Assembly: GCF_000374925.1 (NCBI RefSeq)
Contig: NZ_KB895547.1
Location: forward strand, 1 to 64,000
DNA length: 64,000 nt
Reading direction: 5' to 3'
Source of the DNA: Arthrobacter sp. 131MFCol6.1
Lineage (GTDB): Bacteria; Actinomycetota; Actinomycetes; Actinomycetales; Micrococcaceae
Positions 23,969 to 33,512 of this stretch are shown here, piece after piece. Positions within the stretch are counted from its first letter, which is position 1, and the number at the start of each line of letters is the position of its first letter. The translations under genes were made by a program, and so were the position numbers. The notes under the pieces were generated by a model. It was not told the origin of the DNA. It worked only from the letters and a program-made list of their open reading frames with translations, and did no database searches.

Positions 23969-24952
23969 TCAGCCCAGGAGTGCATCGAGGGTGGTGAAGT
24001 CGTAGCCGGCCTGGCGGATGCGGCTGATGACCTGGGGCAGCGCATCAGCGTCCAGGGTGGTCCCGTCGTCGGGATTGGAGCCGATATGCATCAGGACTAT
24101 TTCCCCCGGTTTCAGGCCCGCCAGGACCCGGTCCGCCACGAGCTGCCCTGTCACGCCGCCGCTGGTGCCTTTCCAGCCCAGGGTGTCAACGCTCCAGCGC
24201 ACCGGAAGATAGCCGAGGTTGTTGGCCGCGGCGATGGTCCTGGCGTCCCGGTCACCGAAGGGAAAGCGGAAGAGCGGCCGTGGGTCCGCGCCGGCCGCCC
24301 TTATGGCCTGTTCGGCCGAGCGGAGCTGGTCCGCAATGCCGGCATCCGACAGCCCGGTGAAGGCCGGGTGCGTCATGGAATGATTGCCTACCCGGTGCCC
24401 GCCGGCGACGATCGCCGCCACCCCTCCGGGGTTCGCGGCAGCCCAGCTGCCGGTGAGGAAGAACGTGCCCCGCACGCGCGCGGCGGCGAGGCTCTGCAGG
24501 ATGCCGGGCAGTCCGGCCGAGTTGGCGCCGGCGTCAAAGGTCAGGGCGACGGCGGCGCCCGCACCCGGGATGGTTTCCAAGTCGCGGCCGGCGAGCGCGC
24601 CGGGGAACGGCGCCGCGGGCGGCGCCGGAGCGGGAGCTGTCGGTTCCGGGGCGGGCGGCGGGACGGGAACCGGCACGGCCGGAGCAGGCAGGCCGGTGCC
24701 CGGGGGCGGCGATGTCGCGCTCGTCAAGGCAGGGGTCTGTGTCCCGGAGGCGGAGGCAGTTGCGGGGACGGAGGCAGTTGCGGGGACGGACCCGGATGCC
24801 GTCGCGGTGACAGGCGTGGATGCGGGCGGGAACGCCGTCGGCGTCCCCGGCAACAGCAGGACCGCGGCGCCGGCGGCGAGCAGGCCCAGCGCAGCCACGA
24901 CGGCCGCGATCACCATCAGCCGGCGCCGGCCGCCCGCAACCATGGACCGCAT
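23969..24952 (-). CDS. Secreted polysaccharide deacetylase (NodB domain)
   Basis: The 327-residue protein has an N-terminal membrane anchor or signal (about residues 12-35), a long Pro/Ala/Thr linker with a repeated VPATAS unit (two 18-bp DNA repeats), and a NodB homology domain from about 130. The first motif reads LTFDAGAN instead of TFDDG, so one Asp is replaced by Ala. The metal-binding HSMTH, the RFPFGDRD motif and the late IVLMHIG motif are present. The family removes acetyl groups from peptidoglycan, chitin-like or other surface glycans. The enzyme would act outside the membrane. Confidence 0.85.
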   Translation of the reverse strand: MRSMVAGGRRRLMVIAAVVAALGLLAAGAAVLLLPGTPTAFPPASTPVTATASGSVPATASVPATASASGTQTPALTSATSPPPGTGLPAPAVPVPVPPPAPEPTAPAPAPPAAPFPGALAGRDLETIPGAGAAVALTFDAGANSAGLPGILQSLAAARVRGTFFLTGSWAAANPGGVAAIVAGGHRVGNHSMTHPAFTGLSDAGIADQLRSAEQAIRAAGADPRPLFRFPFGDRDARTIAAANNLGYLPVRWSVDTLGWKGTSGGVTGQLVADRVLAGLKPGEIVLMHIGSNPDDGTTLDADALPQVISRIRQAGYDFTTLDALLG

Positions 24953-25019
24953 GGTTCACTGTGGCCTCGCCGGTCACGGCCGGTCCAGTGCTGAAAGGCC
25001 CGCGCGGCCGTGTCGCAGC

Positions 25020-26111
25020 CTAGGAGGCCGCCGGAATCAAGCGGTCCGCACGGTAGCGGTCGAACAGCTGCAGGAACGCGTCTTCCGTGCGGCGGTACCC
25101 GGTAAAGCCGGCGAGCCGGCTCTTGCTCATGTCCGTGACCACCTCGAGGTTCCTGCCCAGGTCGCCGTCCGTGTGCCACCAGGATGCCAGCCGTGCCATA
25201 TCGGGTTCGGCCAGCCCGTGGCGGGCGGCGATGTCCGCCCACACGCCTTCCATGCCGCGCATTTGCTGCTCCAGGGGGCGGGGTTCGTTGAAGTAGCCCA
25301 CCGGTTCGACCCCGAAGTAGCCTGCCAGCGCAGGCCACATGCGCCGCCAGCGGAAGACGTCGCCGTTGACGATGTTGTAGGCCTCGTCGCTCGCGTTGTC
25401 CGCTGTGGCCGCCCAGATCATGTGGTCCGCCAGCAGACCGCTGTCGGTCATGTCCGTGAGGCTGTTCCATTGCGTCTCGGAACCCGGGAAGATGAACGGT
25501 TGGCCCAGTTCCTTGCAGATGGATGCCTGAACGGCGAGCGTGAGTCCCATGTTCATGGTGTTCCCGACTGCATGCCCGATCACCGTATGCGCCCGGTGCA
25601 CGGACCAGCCAAAGTCCTGTTTCGCGGCCGCTGCCCACAACTCGTCTTCCTGGGCGTAGTAGAAGTTCGGCGTCGGCAGCCTCGGCTCGCTCTCCCGGAA
25701 GGGGGTGTCCGGCATTTCCCCGGCCGCATACGCTTCAAAGGGGCCCAGATAATGCTTCAGCCCGGTCATGAGGGCGACGTGCCTCACAGGCTTGCCGTTG
25801 AGGCTGGCGAGGACGTTCCGCAGCATGCCCGCGTTTGTGTCGATGTTCTCTTGTTCGGTCTTCCGCCTGGACCAGGCGGTGTAGAACACATGGGTGGGTG
25901 AAACACCTGCCAGGGCCTCGCGCAGGTTCTCCACGGAGGTCAGGTCCGCGTTCACATGGCGTACGCCGCGGCGGCGGAGGGGATTGCGGGAGAGCCCCAC
26001 CACGTCCCAGCCCTCCTCGGCGAGCCTGTCCACCAGGGCGGATCCGGCAATTCCGCTTGCCCCCACCACCAGGGCGGTCCGGGTGTCGACGGTCTCTGAA
26101 CTGCTTTGCAC
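25020..26111 (-). CDS. SDR-family oxidoreductase, PRISE (progesterone 5-beta-reductase-like) type
   Basis: The 363-residue extended short-chain dehydrogenase starts at a GTG seven bases after AGGAGG. It has the NADP-binding VVGASGIAGSALVDRL near 14-29, GLSRNPLRR with basic residues for the 2'-phosphate, and the NFYYAQEDELW segment that holds the catalytic Tyr of the PRISE class, in place of the usual YxxxK. Members reduce enones, including 2-ene steroids and small 1,4-enones. No pathway partner is adjacent. Reaction type is known from the family; the substrate is not. Confidence 0.8.
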   Translation of the reverse strand: MQSSSETVDTRTALVVGASGIAGSALVDRLAEEGWDVVGLSRNPLRRRGVRHVNADLTSVENLREALAGVSPTHVFYTAWSRRKTEQENIDTNAGMLRNVLASLNGKPVRHVALMTGLKHYLGPFEAYAAGEMPDTPFRESEPRLPTPNFYYAQEDELWAAAAKQDFGWSVHRAHTVIGHAVGNTMNMGLTLAVQASICKELGQPFIFPGSETQWNSLTDMTDSGLLADHMIWAATADNASDEAYNIVNGDVFRWRRMWPALAGYFGVEPVGYFNEPRPLEQQMRGMEGVWADIAARHGLAEPDMARLASWWHTDGDLGRNLEVVTDMSKSRLAGFTGYRRTEDAFLQLFDRYRADRLIPAAS

Positions 26112-26324
26112 GTCATTCCTCCTGGCATCGGTTGTGCTGCGCCGCGGGACGTTACATTTGTTGGGTCCGGCGCGCCGGCCCGGATTGATCGGGACGGATG
26201 TTCTTCCAGCCTCTCATGCCGGGTCCGGGGACGGTCCGGGAGGCTGCCGCGGCAAGCCGGTTGCGGCCGCGCAGTAGGATTCAGGGAGACGCCAAAACTG
26301 ATACGAAGCTAAGGCGGAACCTCC

Positions 26325-28244
26325 GTGAAATTCGTGCTCCGGTATCCGCTCGTGGCCGGGACCCTCCTTGTCCTGCTGGCGGTGCTGGTCCTTGTGGCTG
26401 CAGGCCAGGACGGCATAGCCCGGGCCGCTGCGAGCGTCTATGCCCTGGCCGTGGCGGCCTACCTCGCCGTCGGGATGGCGCGCCGGCTCGCGGGCGGGCA
26501 GTTCGGCATCGACATCCTGGCCGTCACCGCCATCGTCAGCACCGTGCTGGTGGGCGAGTACATCGCCTCGATGATCGTCGTACTCATGCTCGCGGGCGGC
26601 ACTGCCCTTGAGGACTACGCCGCCGGCCGGGCCAAGGGCGAACTCACCGCGTTGCTCGAACGCGTCCCGCAGACGGCCCACCGGGAGCGCAACGGCTCCC
26701 CCGCCGCCGGAACCCACACAGCCGGAACCCACACAGAGAGCCAGCACGAGGACGTGGCGGCCGCCGACGTCGAGATCGGGGACATCCTGCTGGTCAAGCC
26801 CGGCGAGGTGGTGCCGCTGGACGGCGTCCTGCTCTCCGAGTCCGGATCGTTCGATGAGTCCTCGCTCACCGGGGAAAGCCTGCCGGTGGAGCGGTCCGCC
26901 GGGGACGGCCTCATGAGCGGGTCGCTGAACGGTGAGGCCGCGGTCCGGATGCGGGTCACGGCGCGCATGGAGGATTCGCAGTACAGCCGGATCGTCGCCC
27001 TTGTGAAGGAGGCGGCGGAAAGCAAGGCGCCCATGGTCCGGCTCGCTGACCGCTATGCTGTGCCGTTCACGGCCCTCGCGTACGTGCTCGGCGCCGTGGG
27101 CTGGATCATCAGCGGCAGCCCGGAACGCTTTGCCGAAGTCCTTGTGGTGGCCACGCCGTGCCCCCTGCTGATTGCCGCGCCGGTGGCATTCCTCGGCGGC
27201 ATGAGCCGCGCCGCGCACTCCGGCGTCATCGTCAAGTACGCCGGGGTGCTGGAACAGCTGAGCCGGATCAAGACGGCCGCCTTCGACAAGACGGGAACCC
27301 TTACGTACGGGCGCCCGTCCCTGGTGCATATCCGGACCGCCGGGCCACTCGCAGAAGACGAGGTCCTGCAGTTGGCGGCGTCCGCGGAGCAGTATTCCTC
27401 GCATGTCCTGGCCGCCTCGGTGATGGACGCCGCCCGGAACCGGGCCCTGCCCTTCGCGGCCGCCACCGAAGCCACCGAATTCGCCACCCACGGGGTGCGC
27501 GCCAGGTTCGACGGCCAGGACGTGGTGGTGGGCAAGCCCGCGTTCGTCGCGGAGTGGGCGTCCGGCGTGGTGGAGACGGGGCTGGCCAGCGGCGAGCTCG
27601 CCATCTACGTCGGTGCCAGTGGAAATTTCGTGGGTTCCCTGGTGATGAGCGATCCCATCCGCAAAGAGGCCCGCCGCACCCTCGGCGAGCTCAAGGACCT
27701 GGGCGTGCGCCGGACGGTCATGCTGACCGGGGACGCGCTCGCCACGGCACGGCACATCGCGGACGAGGCAGGGCTCACCGATGTCCGCGCCGAGTGCCTG
27801 CCGCGGGACAAGGTCGAGGCCGTCAGGTCACTGCCGGACCGTCCGGTCATGATGGTCGGCGACGGCGTCAACGATGCCCCCGTCCTGGCGGTCGCCGACG
27901 TCGGAATCGCCATGGGCGCCCGCGGCTCGACGGCGGCCGGAGAGTCGGCCGACGTCGTGATCATCCTCGATGACCTCTCCAAGGTGGCGACCGCCGTCCG
28001 GATCGGCCAACGCACCGTGCAGGTGGCGCTGCAGAGCATCTGGATCGGCATCGCCCTGAGCGTGGCCCTCATGCTGGCCGCGGCCGCGGGCTACGTGCCG
28101 GCCATCGCCGGCGCCCTGTCCCAGGAACTGGTGGATCTCGCCACGATCCTCAACGCCCTGCGCTCTCTCGGCCCCGGCCGCCACGGCGCAGCCGCCAGGG
28201 TGCGGTCCGGGGAAAGCGCGCGGCGGGCCCCGCTACCGGGATGA
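26325..28244 (+). CDS. Heavy-metal P1B-type ATPase with TPC metal-site motif
   Basis: The 639-residue pump starts at a GTG after AAGGCGGA. It has the actuator loop TGES, the phosphorylation motif FDKTGTLTYG with Asp321, and VGDGVNDAPVLAVADVGIAMG. The transmembrane metal motif is Thr277-Pro278-Cys279 (ATPCPLLIAAPVA), not the CPC of copper pumps or the SPC of cobalt pumps. There is no N-terminal heavy-metal-binding domain; instead a His-containing insert with repeated GTHT lies near residue 130. The family exports transition metals. Metal identity cannot be assigned. Its stop lies 10 bp from the convergent PEP synthase stop. Confidence 0.88.
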   Translation: MKFVLRYPLVAGTLLVLLAVLVLVAAGQDGIARAAASVYALAVAAYLAVGMARRLAGGQFGIDILAVTAIVSTVLVGEYIASMIVVLMLAGGTALEDYAAGRAKGELTALLERVPQTAHRERNGSPAAGTHTAGTHTESQHEDVAAADVEIGDILLVKPGEVVPLDGVLLSESGSFDESSLTGESLPVERSAGDGLMSGSLNGEAAVRMRVTARMEDSQYSRIVALVKEAAESKAPMVRLADRYAVPFTALAYVLGAVGWIISGSPERFAEVLVVATPCPLLIAAPVAFLGGMSRAAHSGVIVKYAGVLEQLSRIKTAAFDKTGTLTYGRPSLVHIRTAGPLAEDEVLQLAASAEQYSSHVLAASVMDAARNRALPFAAATEATEFATHGVRARFDGQDVVVGKPAFVAEWASGVVETGLASGELAIYVGASGNFVGSLVMSDPIRKEARRTLGELKDLGVRRTVMLTGDALATARHIADEAGLTDVRAECLPRDKVEAVRSLPDRPVMMVGDGVNDAPVLAVADVGIAMGARGSTAAGESADVVIILDDLSKVATAVRIGQRTVQVALQSIWIGIALSVALMLAAAAGYVPAIAGALSQELVDLATILNALRSLGPGRHGAAARVRSGESARRAPLPG

Positions 28245-28254
28245 GTTTCCCGGC

Positions 28255-30675
28255 TTACGCCGTCCTGGCTGACGCTGCCTTCGCTGCTTCTGCCTCCGCT
28301 TCCGCGATCCGCGGCACGGTCTTGAGGTAGCTGTCCGGATTCAGGGAGATCGAGTCGATCCCTTCCCGCACCAGGAACGCGGCGAACTCCGGATGGTTGC
28401 TCGGTCCCTGCCCGCAAATGCCGATCTTGATGCCGCCGGCGTGGGCCTTCCGGATGGCTTCGCTGATCATCGCCATCACGGCCTCGTCCCGCTCATCGAA
28501 GAGCGCCGCGAGCTGGCCGGAGTCACGGTCCACGCCCAGGACCAGCTGTGTGAGGTCGTTGGAGCCGATCGAGAACCCGTCGAACCGCGTGGCGAACTTC
28601 TCGGCCAAGACCACGTTGGACGGGATTTCGCACATCATGTAGACCTGCAGACCGTTGCTGCCGCGGACCAAACCATGCTCGGCCATCACGGCCAGGACCT
28701 TGTCCGCCTCTTGCGGCGTGCGGCAAAACGGCACCATGACAATGACGTTGGTGAACCCGAGCTTCTCGCGGACACGCTTGAGCGCGGCGCATTCGAGCGC
28801 GAACCCCTCGCGGTAACGGGGGTCGTAGTACCGCGAAGCGCCGCGGAATCCAAGCATGGGATTCTCTTCCGGTTCCTCGAAGGCGCCCCCGCCGAGCAGG
28901 TGGGCGTATTCGTTGGTCTTGAAGTCGCTGAGCCGGACAATCACGGGGCGCGGATAATACGGTGCGGCGATCTTGGCGATGCCCTGCGACAGGGCGTCCA
29001 CGAAGTACTCGGTCGGGTCCGCATAGGCCTGCGCCAGCTCCCGGATCTGCTGCGTCTCGGCGGGGTCCGTGACCCGTTCCGGGTGGACCAGTGCCATGGG
29101 ATGGACGCGGATCAGGCTGCTGATGATGAATTCCATCCGGGCGAGCCCGACGCCGTCCGCCGGCAGCCGCCACCACTGGAAGGCCGCGGCCGGGCTGGCG
29201 ATGTTGACCATAACCGCAGTGTGGGTTTCTGGCAGCGCGCCCAGGTCCACGTCTTCCGTTTCAAACGCCAGGGTGCCGTCGTACACGCGGCCCAGATCGC
29301 CCTCGGCGCAGGAGATCGTCACGGGCCGTCCCTCGGCCAGGACGGCCGTGGCGTTGCCGGTTCCGACGACGGCGGGCACACCCAGCTCGCGGCTGACGAT
29401 CGCCGCGTGACTCGTGGGGCCGCCGTGGTCCGTGACGATCCCGGCGGCCCGTTTCATGATGGGCACCCAGTCGGGGTCGGTCATTTCGGTCACGAGGATG
29501 GCGCCGTCGCGGAACTTCGCGATGTCCGCCGCGGTCCGGATGACGCAGGCAGTGCCGTGCGCAATGGAGTCGCCGATGGCCGCGCCGGCAGCCAGCACCG
29601 TCCCCTGTTCCAGCAGGTGGTGGACCGTGAATCGGGGACCAGTCCGGAGCGACTGGACTGTCTCGGGCCGGGCCTGGACCATGAAGAGTTCCCCGGTCTC
29701 GCCGTCGCGGGCCCATTCCATGTCCATGGGCCGGCCGTAGTGGTTTTCGACCGTGACGGCCCAGCGGGCGAGGGCAAGGATCTCGGCGTCGCCCAGCACG
29801 AAGGCACGGCGCTCGGCCTCCGAGGTGTCCACCATCCGGGTGCGGGCGCTCCCGCCGCGGCTGTAGACCATTTTCCTGGCCTTGGAGCCGAGGGATTTCT
29901 CGATGATCGGGGCGATGCCCTCCGCGGCCGCGGACTCCGTCAGGAGCGGCTTGAAGACCAGGTACTTGTCCGGATTGATGGTGCCCTGGACGACGGTTTC
30001 GCCGAGGCCCCAGGCCGCGCTGATGACGGCGGCGCGGGGAAACCCCGAGTCGGTATCGATGGAAAACATCACCCCGGATGCCCCGACGTCGGAGCGCACC
30101 ATCCGCTGGACGCCGATGGAGAGGGCGACGTCCATGTGGTCGAAGCCCTTGACCTCGCGGTAGCTGATGGCCCGGTCCGTAAAGAGTGAGGCGTAACAGC
30201 GGCGGCAGGCGTCCAGCAGTTCCCGCTCACCCGCGATGTTCAGGAAGGTCTCCTGCTGCCCGGCGAAGCTCGCGTCCGGGAGGTCCTCCGCCGTCGCACT
30301 GCTGCGCACCGCCACGGCGAGCCGGTCCAGGCCGGCCCGGTCCCCCAGCGTCCGGTAGTGGGCGCGGATGGCTTCGGCGATGTCGTCGGGGAACTCGCTG
30401 GCCAGGAACAGCTCCCGGACAGCCTCGCCGGTGGCGCGCAGCGTGGCGGCCCCGGAGCGGTAGGCGGCAATGCGCGATCGCATGGCGGCGTCGATCCCGT
30501 TGGCCGCGACGAACGAGCGGTACGCGGCGGCCGTGGTGGCGAACCCGTCGGGGACCCGTACCCCCTCGCTTTGGAGGGTCCGGATGAGCTCGCCGAGCGA
30601 GGCGTTCTTCCCGCCGACCCGCGGGACGTCGGCCATGCCGATCTCGTCAAACCACATCACGGGCGATTCAGCCAT
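28255..30675 (-). CDS. ppsA: Phosphoenolpyruvate synthase
   Basis: The 806-residue enzyme makes PEP from pyruvate and ATP, releasing AMP and phosphate. In order it has an N-terminal ATP-grasp/PEP-binding domain (GGKNASLGELIRTL at about 21-34, SSATAEDLPDASFAGQQETF), the mobile phosphohistidine domain with GGPTSHAAIVSRELGVP (His423), and the C-terminal TIM barrel (GSNDLTQLVLGVDRDSG). The start at 30675 follows CAGGAG; a longer frame upstream lacks family sequence. Two dyads lie 41-75 bp upstream, one DosR-like. It is downstream of the cation ATPase gene on the same strand. It may feed gluconeogenesis or pyrophosphate-sparing energy metabolism in stress. Confidence 0.93.
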   Translation of the reverse strand: MAESPVMWFDEIGMADVPRVGGKNASLGELIRTLQSEGVRVPDGFATTAAAYRSFVAANGIDAAMRSRIAAYRSGAATLRATGEAVRELFLASEFPDDIAEAIRAHYRTLGDRAGLDRLAVAVRSSATAEDLPDASFAGQQETFLNIAGERELLDACRRCYASLFTDRAISYREVKGFDHMDVALSIGVQRMVRSDVGASGVMFSIDTDSGFPRAAVISAAWGLGETVVQGTINPDKYLVFKPLLTESAAAEGIAPIIEKSLGSKARKMVYSRGGSARTRMVDTSEAERRAFVLGDAEILALARWAVTVENHYGRPMDMEWARDGETGELFMVQARPETVQSLRTGPRFTVHHLLEQGTVLAAGAAIGDSIAHGTACVIRTAADIAKFRDGAILVTEMTDPDWVPIMKRAAGIVTDHGGPTSHAAIVSRELGVPAVVGTGNATAVLAEGRPVTISCAEGDLGRVYDGTLAFETEDVDLGALPETHTAVMVNIASPAAAFQWWRLPADGVGLARMEFIISSLIRVHPMALVHPERVTDPAETQQIRELAQAYADPTEYFVDALSQGIAKIAAPYYPRPVIVRLSDFKTNEYAHLLGGGAFEEPEENPMLGFRGASRYYDPRYREGFALECAALKRVREKLGFTNVIVMVPFCRTPQEADKVLAVMAEHGLVRGSNGLQVYMMCEIPSNVVLAEKFATRFDGFSIGSNDLTQLVLGVDRDSGQLAALFDERDEAVMAMISEAIRKAHAGGIKIGICGQGPSNHPEFAAFLVREGIDSISLNPDSYLKTVPRIAEAEAEAAKAASARTA

Positions 30676-30715
30676 GTCGGAACTCCTGTGCGTTGTCGGT
30701 GGACCCATACTGCGC

Positions 30716-30729
30716 GGGACCGGTGTCCC
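30716..30729. promoter_or_regulatory. GGGAC-N4-GTCCC dyad upstream of ppsA
   Basis: GGGACCGGTGTCCC has perfect GGGAC and GTCCC arms, the half-sites of DosR boxes, but a CGGT centre in place of TWWA. It lies 41 bp before the ppsA start and 7 bp from the DosR-like box at 30737-30750, as doubled sites do in known DosR promoters. Confidence 0.4.
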
Positions 30730-30733
30730 GGGG

Positions 30734-33421
30734 TCAGGGGCTTTGGACCCGCGCGCCGCCGCCGGCTCCGGTGCCGCCTGAGGGAAAGCCGCCGGCGGGA
30801 GAGCTTCCGGGGGAACCAGCCCGGCGGTGGCGGACGATCTTATACAGCCAGTCGGCGAGCAGGACGGCGGGAACGGCGGCCAGCGCCACCGCCAGCCCGC
30901 CCGGCGTTGGCGGCGCCTGGCCCAGCAGCGCCGCCAACGGTCCGAGGAACAGGAACACGCACAGCAGCCCCAGCTCGGCCAGCACGGCCCACAGCAGCAG
31001 CCTGTTGGTGAACCAGCCCAGCCGCCAGGGCGGGACGGTGGCACTGCGGCAGGCGAAGGCGTTCGCCAGCTGGGCCAGGACAACCGTGGTGAAGGCAGCT
31101 CCGGACGCCGCCATGAGCACGTCGCTAGCCGGCAGCTCGGCGCCGGGCCGCCACCCCGCACCGAGCAGCACCACCGTGTACGCCGTCATTTCCATCAGCG
31201 CCTCCACCGGTCCCAGCAGCCCAAACACCCGGAACATGAGGGCGCGGTCCATCAGGTGCCGGCGCTCGGGCGGCCGCTTCAGCGTCCCCTTGCTGGGCGC
31301 CTCGCTTCCCAGGGCCAGGGCGGGCAGCAGGTCGGTGCCGATGTCCAGGGCCAGGATCTGCAGCACGCCCAGCGCCAGGGGGAAGTGGCCGCCGGACAAG
31401 GCCCAGATGACGAAGGGGGTGAGCTCCGCGACGTTGTCCGTCAGGTGGTACGTCAGGAAGCGCCGGATGTTCGCGTAGGTGGCACGGCCCTGCTCCACCG
31501 CGGCGATGATCGTGGCGAAGTCGTCGTCCAGCAGCACGAGGTCGGCGGCCTCACGGGCGACGTCGGTGCCGCTGCGTCCCATCGCGACCCCGATGTCGGC
31601 CTGCTGCAGCGCCGGGCCGTCGTTGACACCGTCGCCGGTCATGGCCAGGACATGCCCGCGGCCCTGCAGGAGCCGGGCCACGCGGAGCTTCTGTTCCGGC
31701 GTCACCCGGCTGACCACCACTCCGTCGCGGTCCAGCAGGGCGGCCAGGACGGCGTCATCCCCGGGCAGGTCCGGTCCCTGCAGCACGGTTTCCGTGGGGC
31801 CGAGCAGCCCTGTCTCGCGGGCGATGGCGGCGGCGGTGAAGGCGTGGTCGCCGGTCACCATCGCCACTTTGATTCCGGCGTCGCGGGCGGCTTGGAGTGC
31901 CACTTTCACCTCGGTCCGGGGAGGATCGTGCAGGCCCATCAGGCCGAGCAGCGTCAGCCCGGCCTCGACGTCTTCCAGCTTGAACGTGGCGCCGGGCGGC
32001 CCGGGCAGGCTGCGCTGGGCGACGGCGAGTACCCGCAGGCCACGGGCGGCCATCTCATCGACCATGTCCATGGCCCGGTCCGGGCCGGGATCCGAAGCCC
32101 CGCCGCCGGGGGCCAGGCACAGCGGAATCACGGACTCCGGGGCCCCCTTCACGAAGAGGGCGGTGCCGACGATTGCCGATTCCCGAAGCCGGCGGGAGTC
32201 GAACGCGTACCGGTGCGACGGCGTCGGCCATTCCGGCTGTTCGCCCGGAAGGGCGAGGCGGACGGCGAGCGCGTCGATGGCCGCCTCCATCGGGTCCCCC
32301 TCGGCTATCCAGCGGTCTTCGTGGAGGACGGCGCGCCCCACCGAGGCGGCGCGGGCAGCGACGCTGAGCCGCCGGGCTTCTTGAAGGCCGCCGCCCGTGA
32401 TCTCGGCTTCGGGGCCGTAGCCCTGGCCATTGATGGTCAGCAGCCCGGACGGGGTCCAGACCTCGACGACGTTCATCCGGTTCTGCGTCAGGGTTCCGGT
32501 CTTGTCTGTGCAGATGAAGGTCGTGGAGCCGAGGGTCTCCACGGCTTGGAGGTTGCGCACGAGCGCGTTGCGCTTGGCCATCCGCTGCGCGCCGACGGCC
32601 AGGGAGAGCGTGACGGTCGGCAGCAGGCCCTCGGGGACCAGCGCGACGGCCACGCCGATGGCGAACAGGAAGGCATCGCGCCAGGAAATGCCGATGACGA
32701 GCGAGAGGACGAAGAACAGGGCGCCGATGCCCAGGGCCATGGTGGCGGTGATGCGGACGATTCTTTGCAGTTCCAGCGACAGCGGGCTGGTGGGGGGTTC
32801 GACTTTACCCGTCAGGGACGCGATCTCCGCGAGCCGGGTCTGGCCGCCCGTCACCGAGACCACGCCTTCGGCGTGCCCGTTGACCAGGAAGGTCCCGCCG
32901 AAGGCGGCGTCGCCCGGGTTTTTGGCGACTGCCTCGCTTTCGCCCGTGAGCATCGACTCGTCCACCTCGCAGCCGGTGGCCAGGGCAAGCCGGAGGTCCG
33001 CCGGAACGCGGTCGCCGGCGACCAGCACCACGACGTCGTCCGGCACCAGTTCGGTGGAGTGGACCTTGATGACGCGGTGGTCCCGGCGGACCGACACCAT
33101 GGCCGGGAGCAGTTCGCGGAGCTTGGCGGCGGCGTGCTGGGCCCGTTCCTGCTGGATGTAGGCGAACACCCCGTTGATCAGGATCACCGCCACGATGGCG
33201 ATGCCCAGTTCCGGCATGCCGGCAATGATCGCGAAGACGGCCGCCACCCAGAGCATGATCGCGAAGAAGTGGGTCAGCTCAGCCAGGAGCCTCCGCCAGC
33301 CGGGGACCGGACGGGGCTCGGGCAGTTTGTTGGCACCGCATTGCTTCAGCCGTCGGGCAGCTTCGTCGGTGCTGAGTCCGGCGACGGCTGACAGCGAGTC
33401 CTGCCCCGGCCCGGGATTCAC
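30734..33421 (-). CDS. P2-type cation-transporting ATPase (CtpF/Ca2+-ATPase-like)
   Basis: The 895-residue pump has an N-terminal cation-ATPase domain (GLSTDEAARRLKQCGANKLP), the actuator TGES, the membrane PEGL motif (ALVPEGLLPTVTLSLAVGAQ), Asp306 in ICTDKTGTLTQNRM, and MTGDGVNDGPALQQADIGVAMG. The C-terminal part holds about six helices. It starts at a GTG (33419-33421). The family moves Ca2+, Na+ or Mg2+; the M. tuberculosis relative CtpF is DosR-controlled. Its 3' end overlaps a DosR-like box serving ppsA, which lies 58 bp downstream. Ion specificity is not evident. Confidence 0.9.
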   Translation of the reverse strand: MNPGPGQDSLSAVAGLSTDEAARRLKQCGANKLPEPRPVPGWRRLLAELTHFFAIMLWVAAVFAIIAGMPELGIAIVAVILINGVFAYIQQERAQHAAAKLRELLPAMVSVRRDHRVIKVHSTELVPDDVVVLVAGDRVPADLRLALATGCEVDESMLTGESEAVAKNPGDAAFGGTFLVNGHAEGVVSVTGGQTRLAEIASLTGKVEPPTSPLSLELQRIVRITATMALGIGALFFVLSLVIGISWRDAFLFAIGVAVALVPEGLLPTVTLSLAVGAQRMAKRNALVRNLQAVETLGSTTFICTDKTGTLTQNRMNVVEVWTPSGLLTINGQGYGPEAEITGGGLQEARRLSVAARAASVGRAVLHEDRWIAEGDPMEAAIDALAVRLALPGEQPEWPTPSHRYAFDSRRLRESAIVGTALFVKGAPESVIPLCLAPGGGASDPGPDRAMDMVDEMAARGLRVLAVAQRSLPGPPGATFKLEDVEAGLTLLGLMGLHDPPRTEVKVALQAARDAGIKVAMVTGDHAFTAAAIARETGLLGPTETVLQGPDLPGDDAVLAALLDRDGVVVSRVTPEQKLRVARLLQGRGHVLAMTGDGVNDGPALQQADIGVAMGRSGTDVAREAADLVLLDDDFATIIAAVEQGRATYANIRRFLTYHLTDNVAELTPFVIWALSGGHFPLALGVLQILALDIGTDLLPALALGSEAPSKGTLKRPPERRHLMDRALMFRVFGLLGPVEALMEMTAYTVVLLGAGWRPGAELPASDVLMAASGAAFTTVVLAQLANAFACRSATVPPWRLGWFTNRLLLWAVLAELGLLCVFLFLGPLAALLGQAPPTPGGLAVALAAVPAVLLADWLYKIVRHRRAGSPGSSPAGGFPSGGTGAGGGARVQSP
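30737..30750 (-). promoter_or_regulatory. DosR-like box upstream of ppsA
   Basis: On the minus strand GGGTCCAAAGCCCC differs at one position from the box before the universal stress gene at 18583. It lies 62 bp before the ppsA start, in the last codons of the upstream ATPase gene (encoding VQSP), which limits how much weight the conservation can bear. Confidence 0.5.
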
Positions 33422-33512
33422 CCCCGCGCTCCGCCCCTCACGGGCACTGCAGGCCGGCCGCCGCCGTCGAAATCGCCGGAAGGCTGCGTGCCCGCCGGAA
33501 TTTTACGGCGGT

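Noticed and set aside
21536..24994. 1152-codon plus-strand open frame opposite the HAD-GH65 and deacetylase genes
   Set aside because: It has antisense composition with no recognisable domain and crosses two real minus-strand genes.
28255..31161. Longer PEP synthase frame with 162 extra N-terminal residues
   Set aside because: The extra part is Arg/Pro/Ser-rich out-of-frame ATPase sequence; the family start MAESPVMWFDEIG follows a CAGGAG site.
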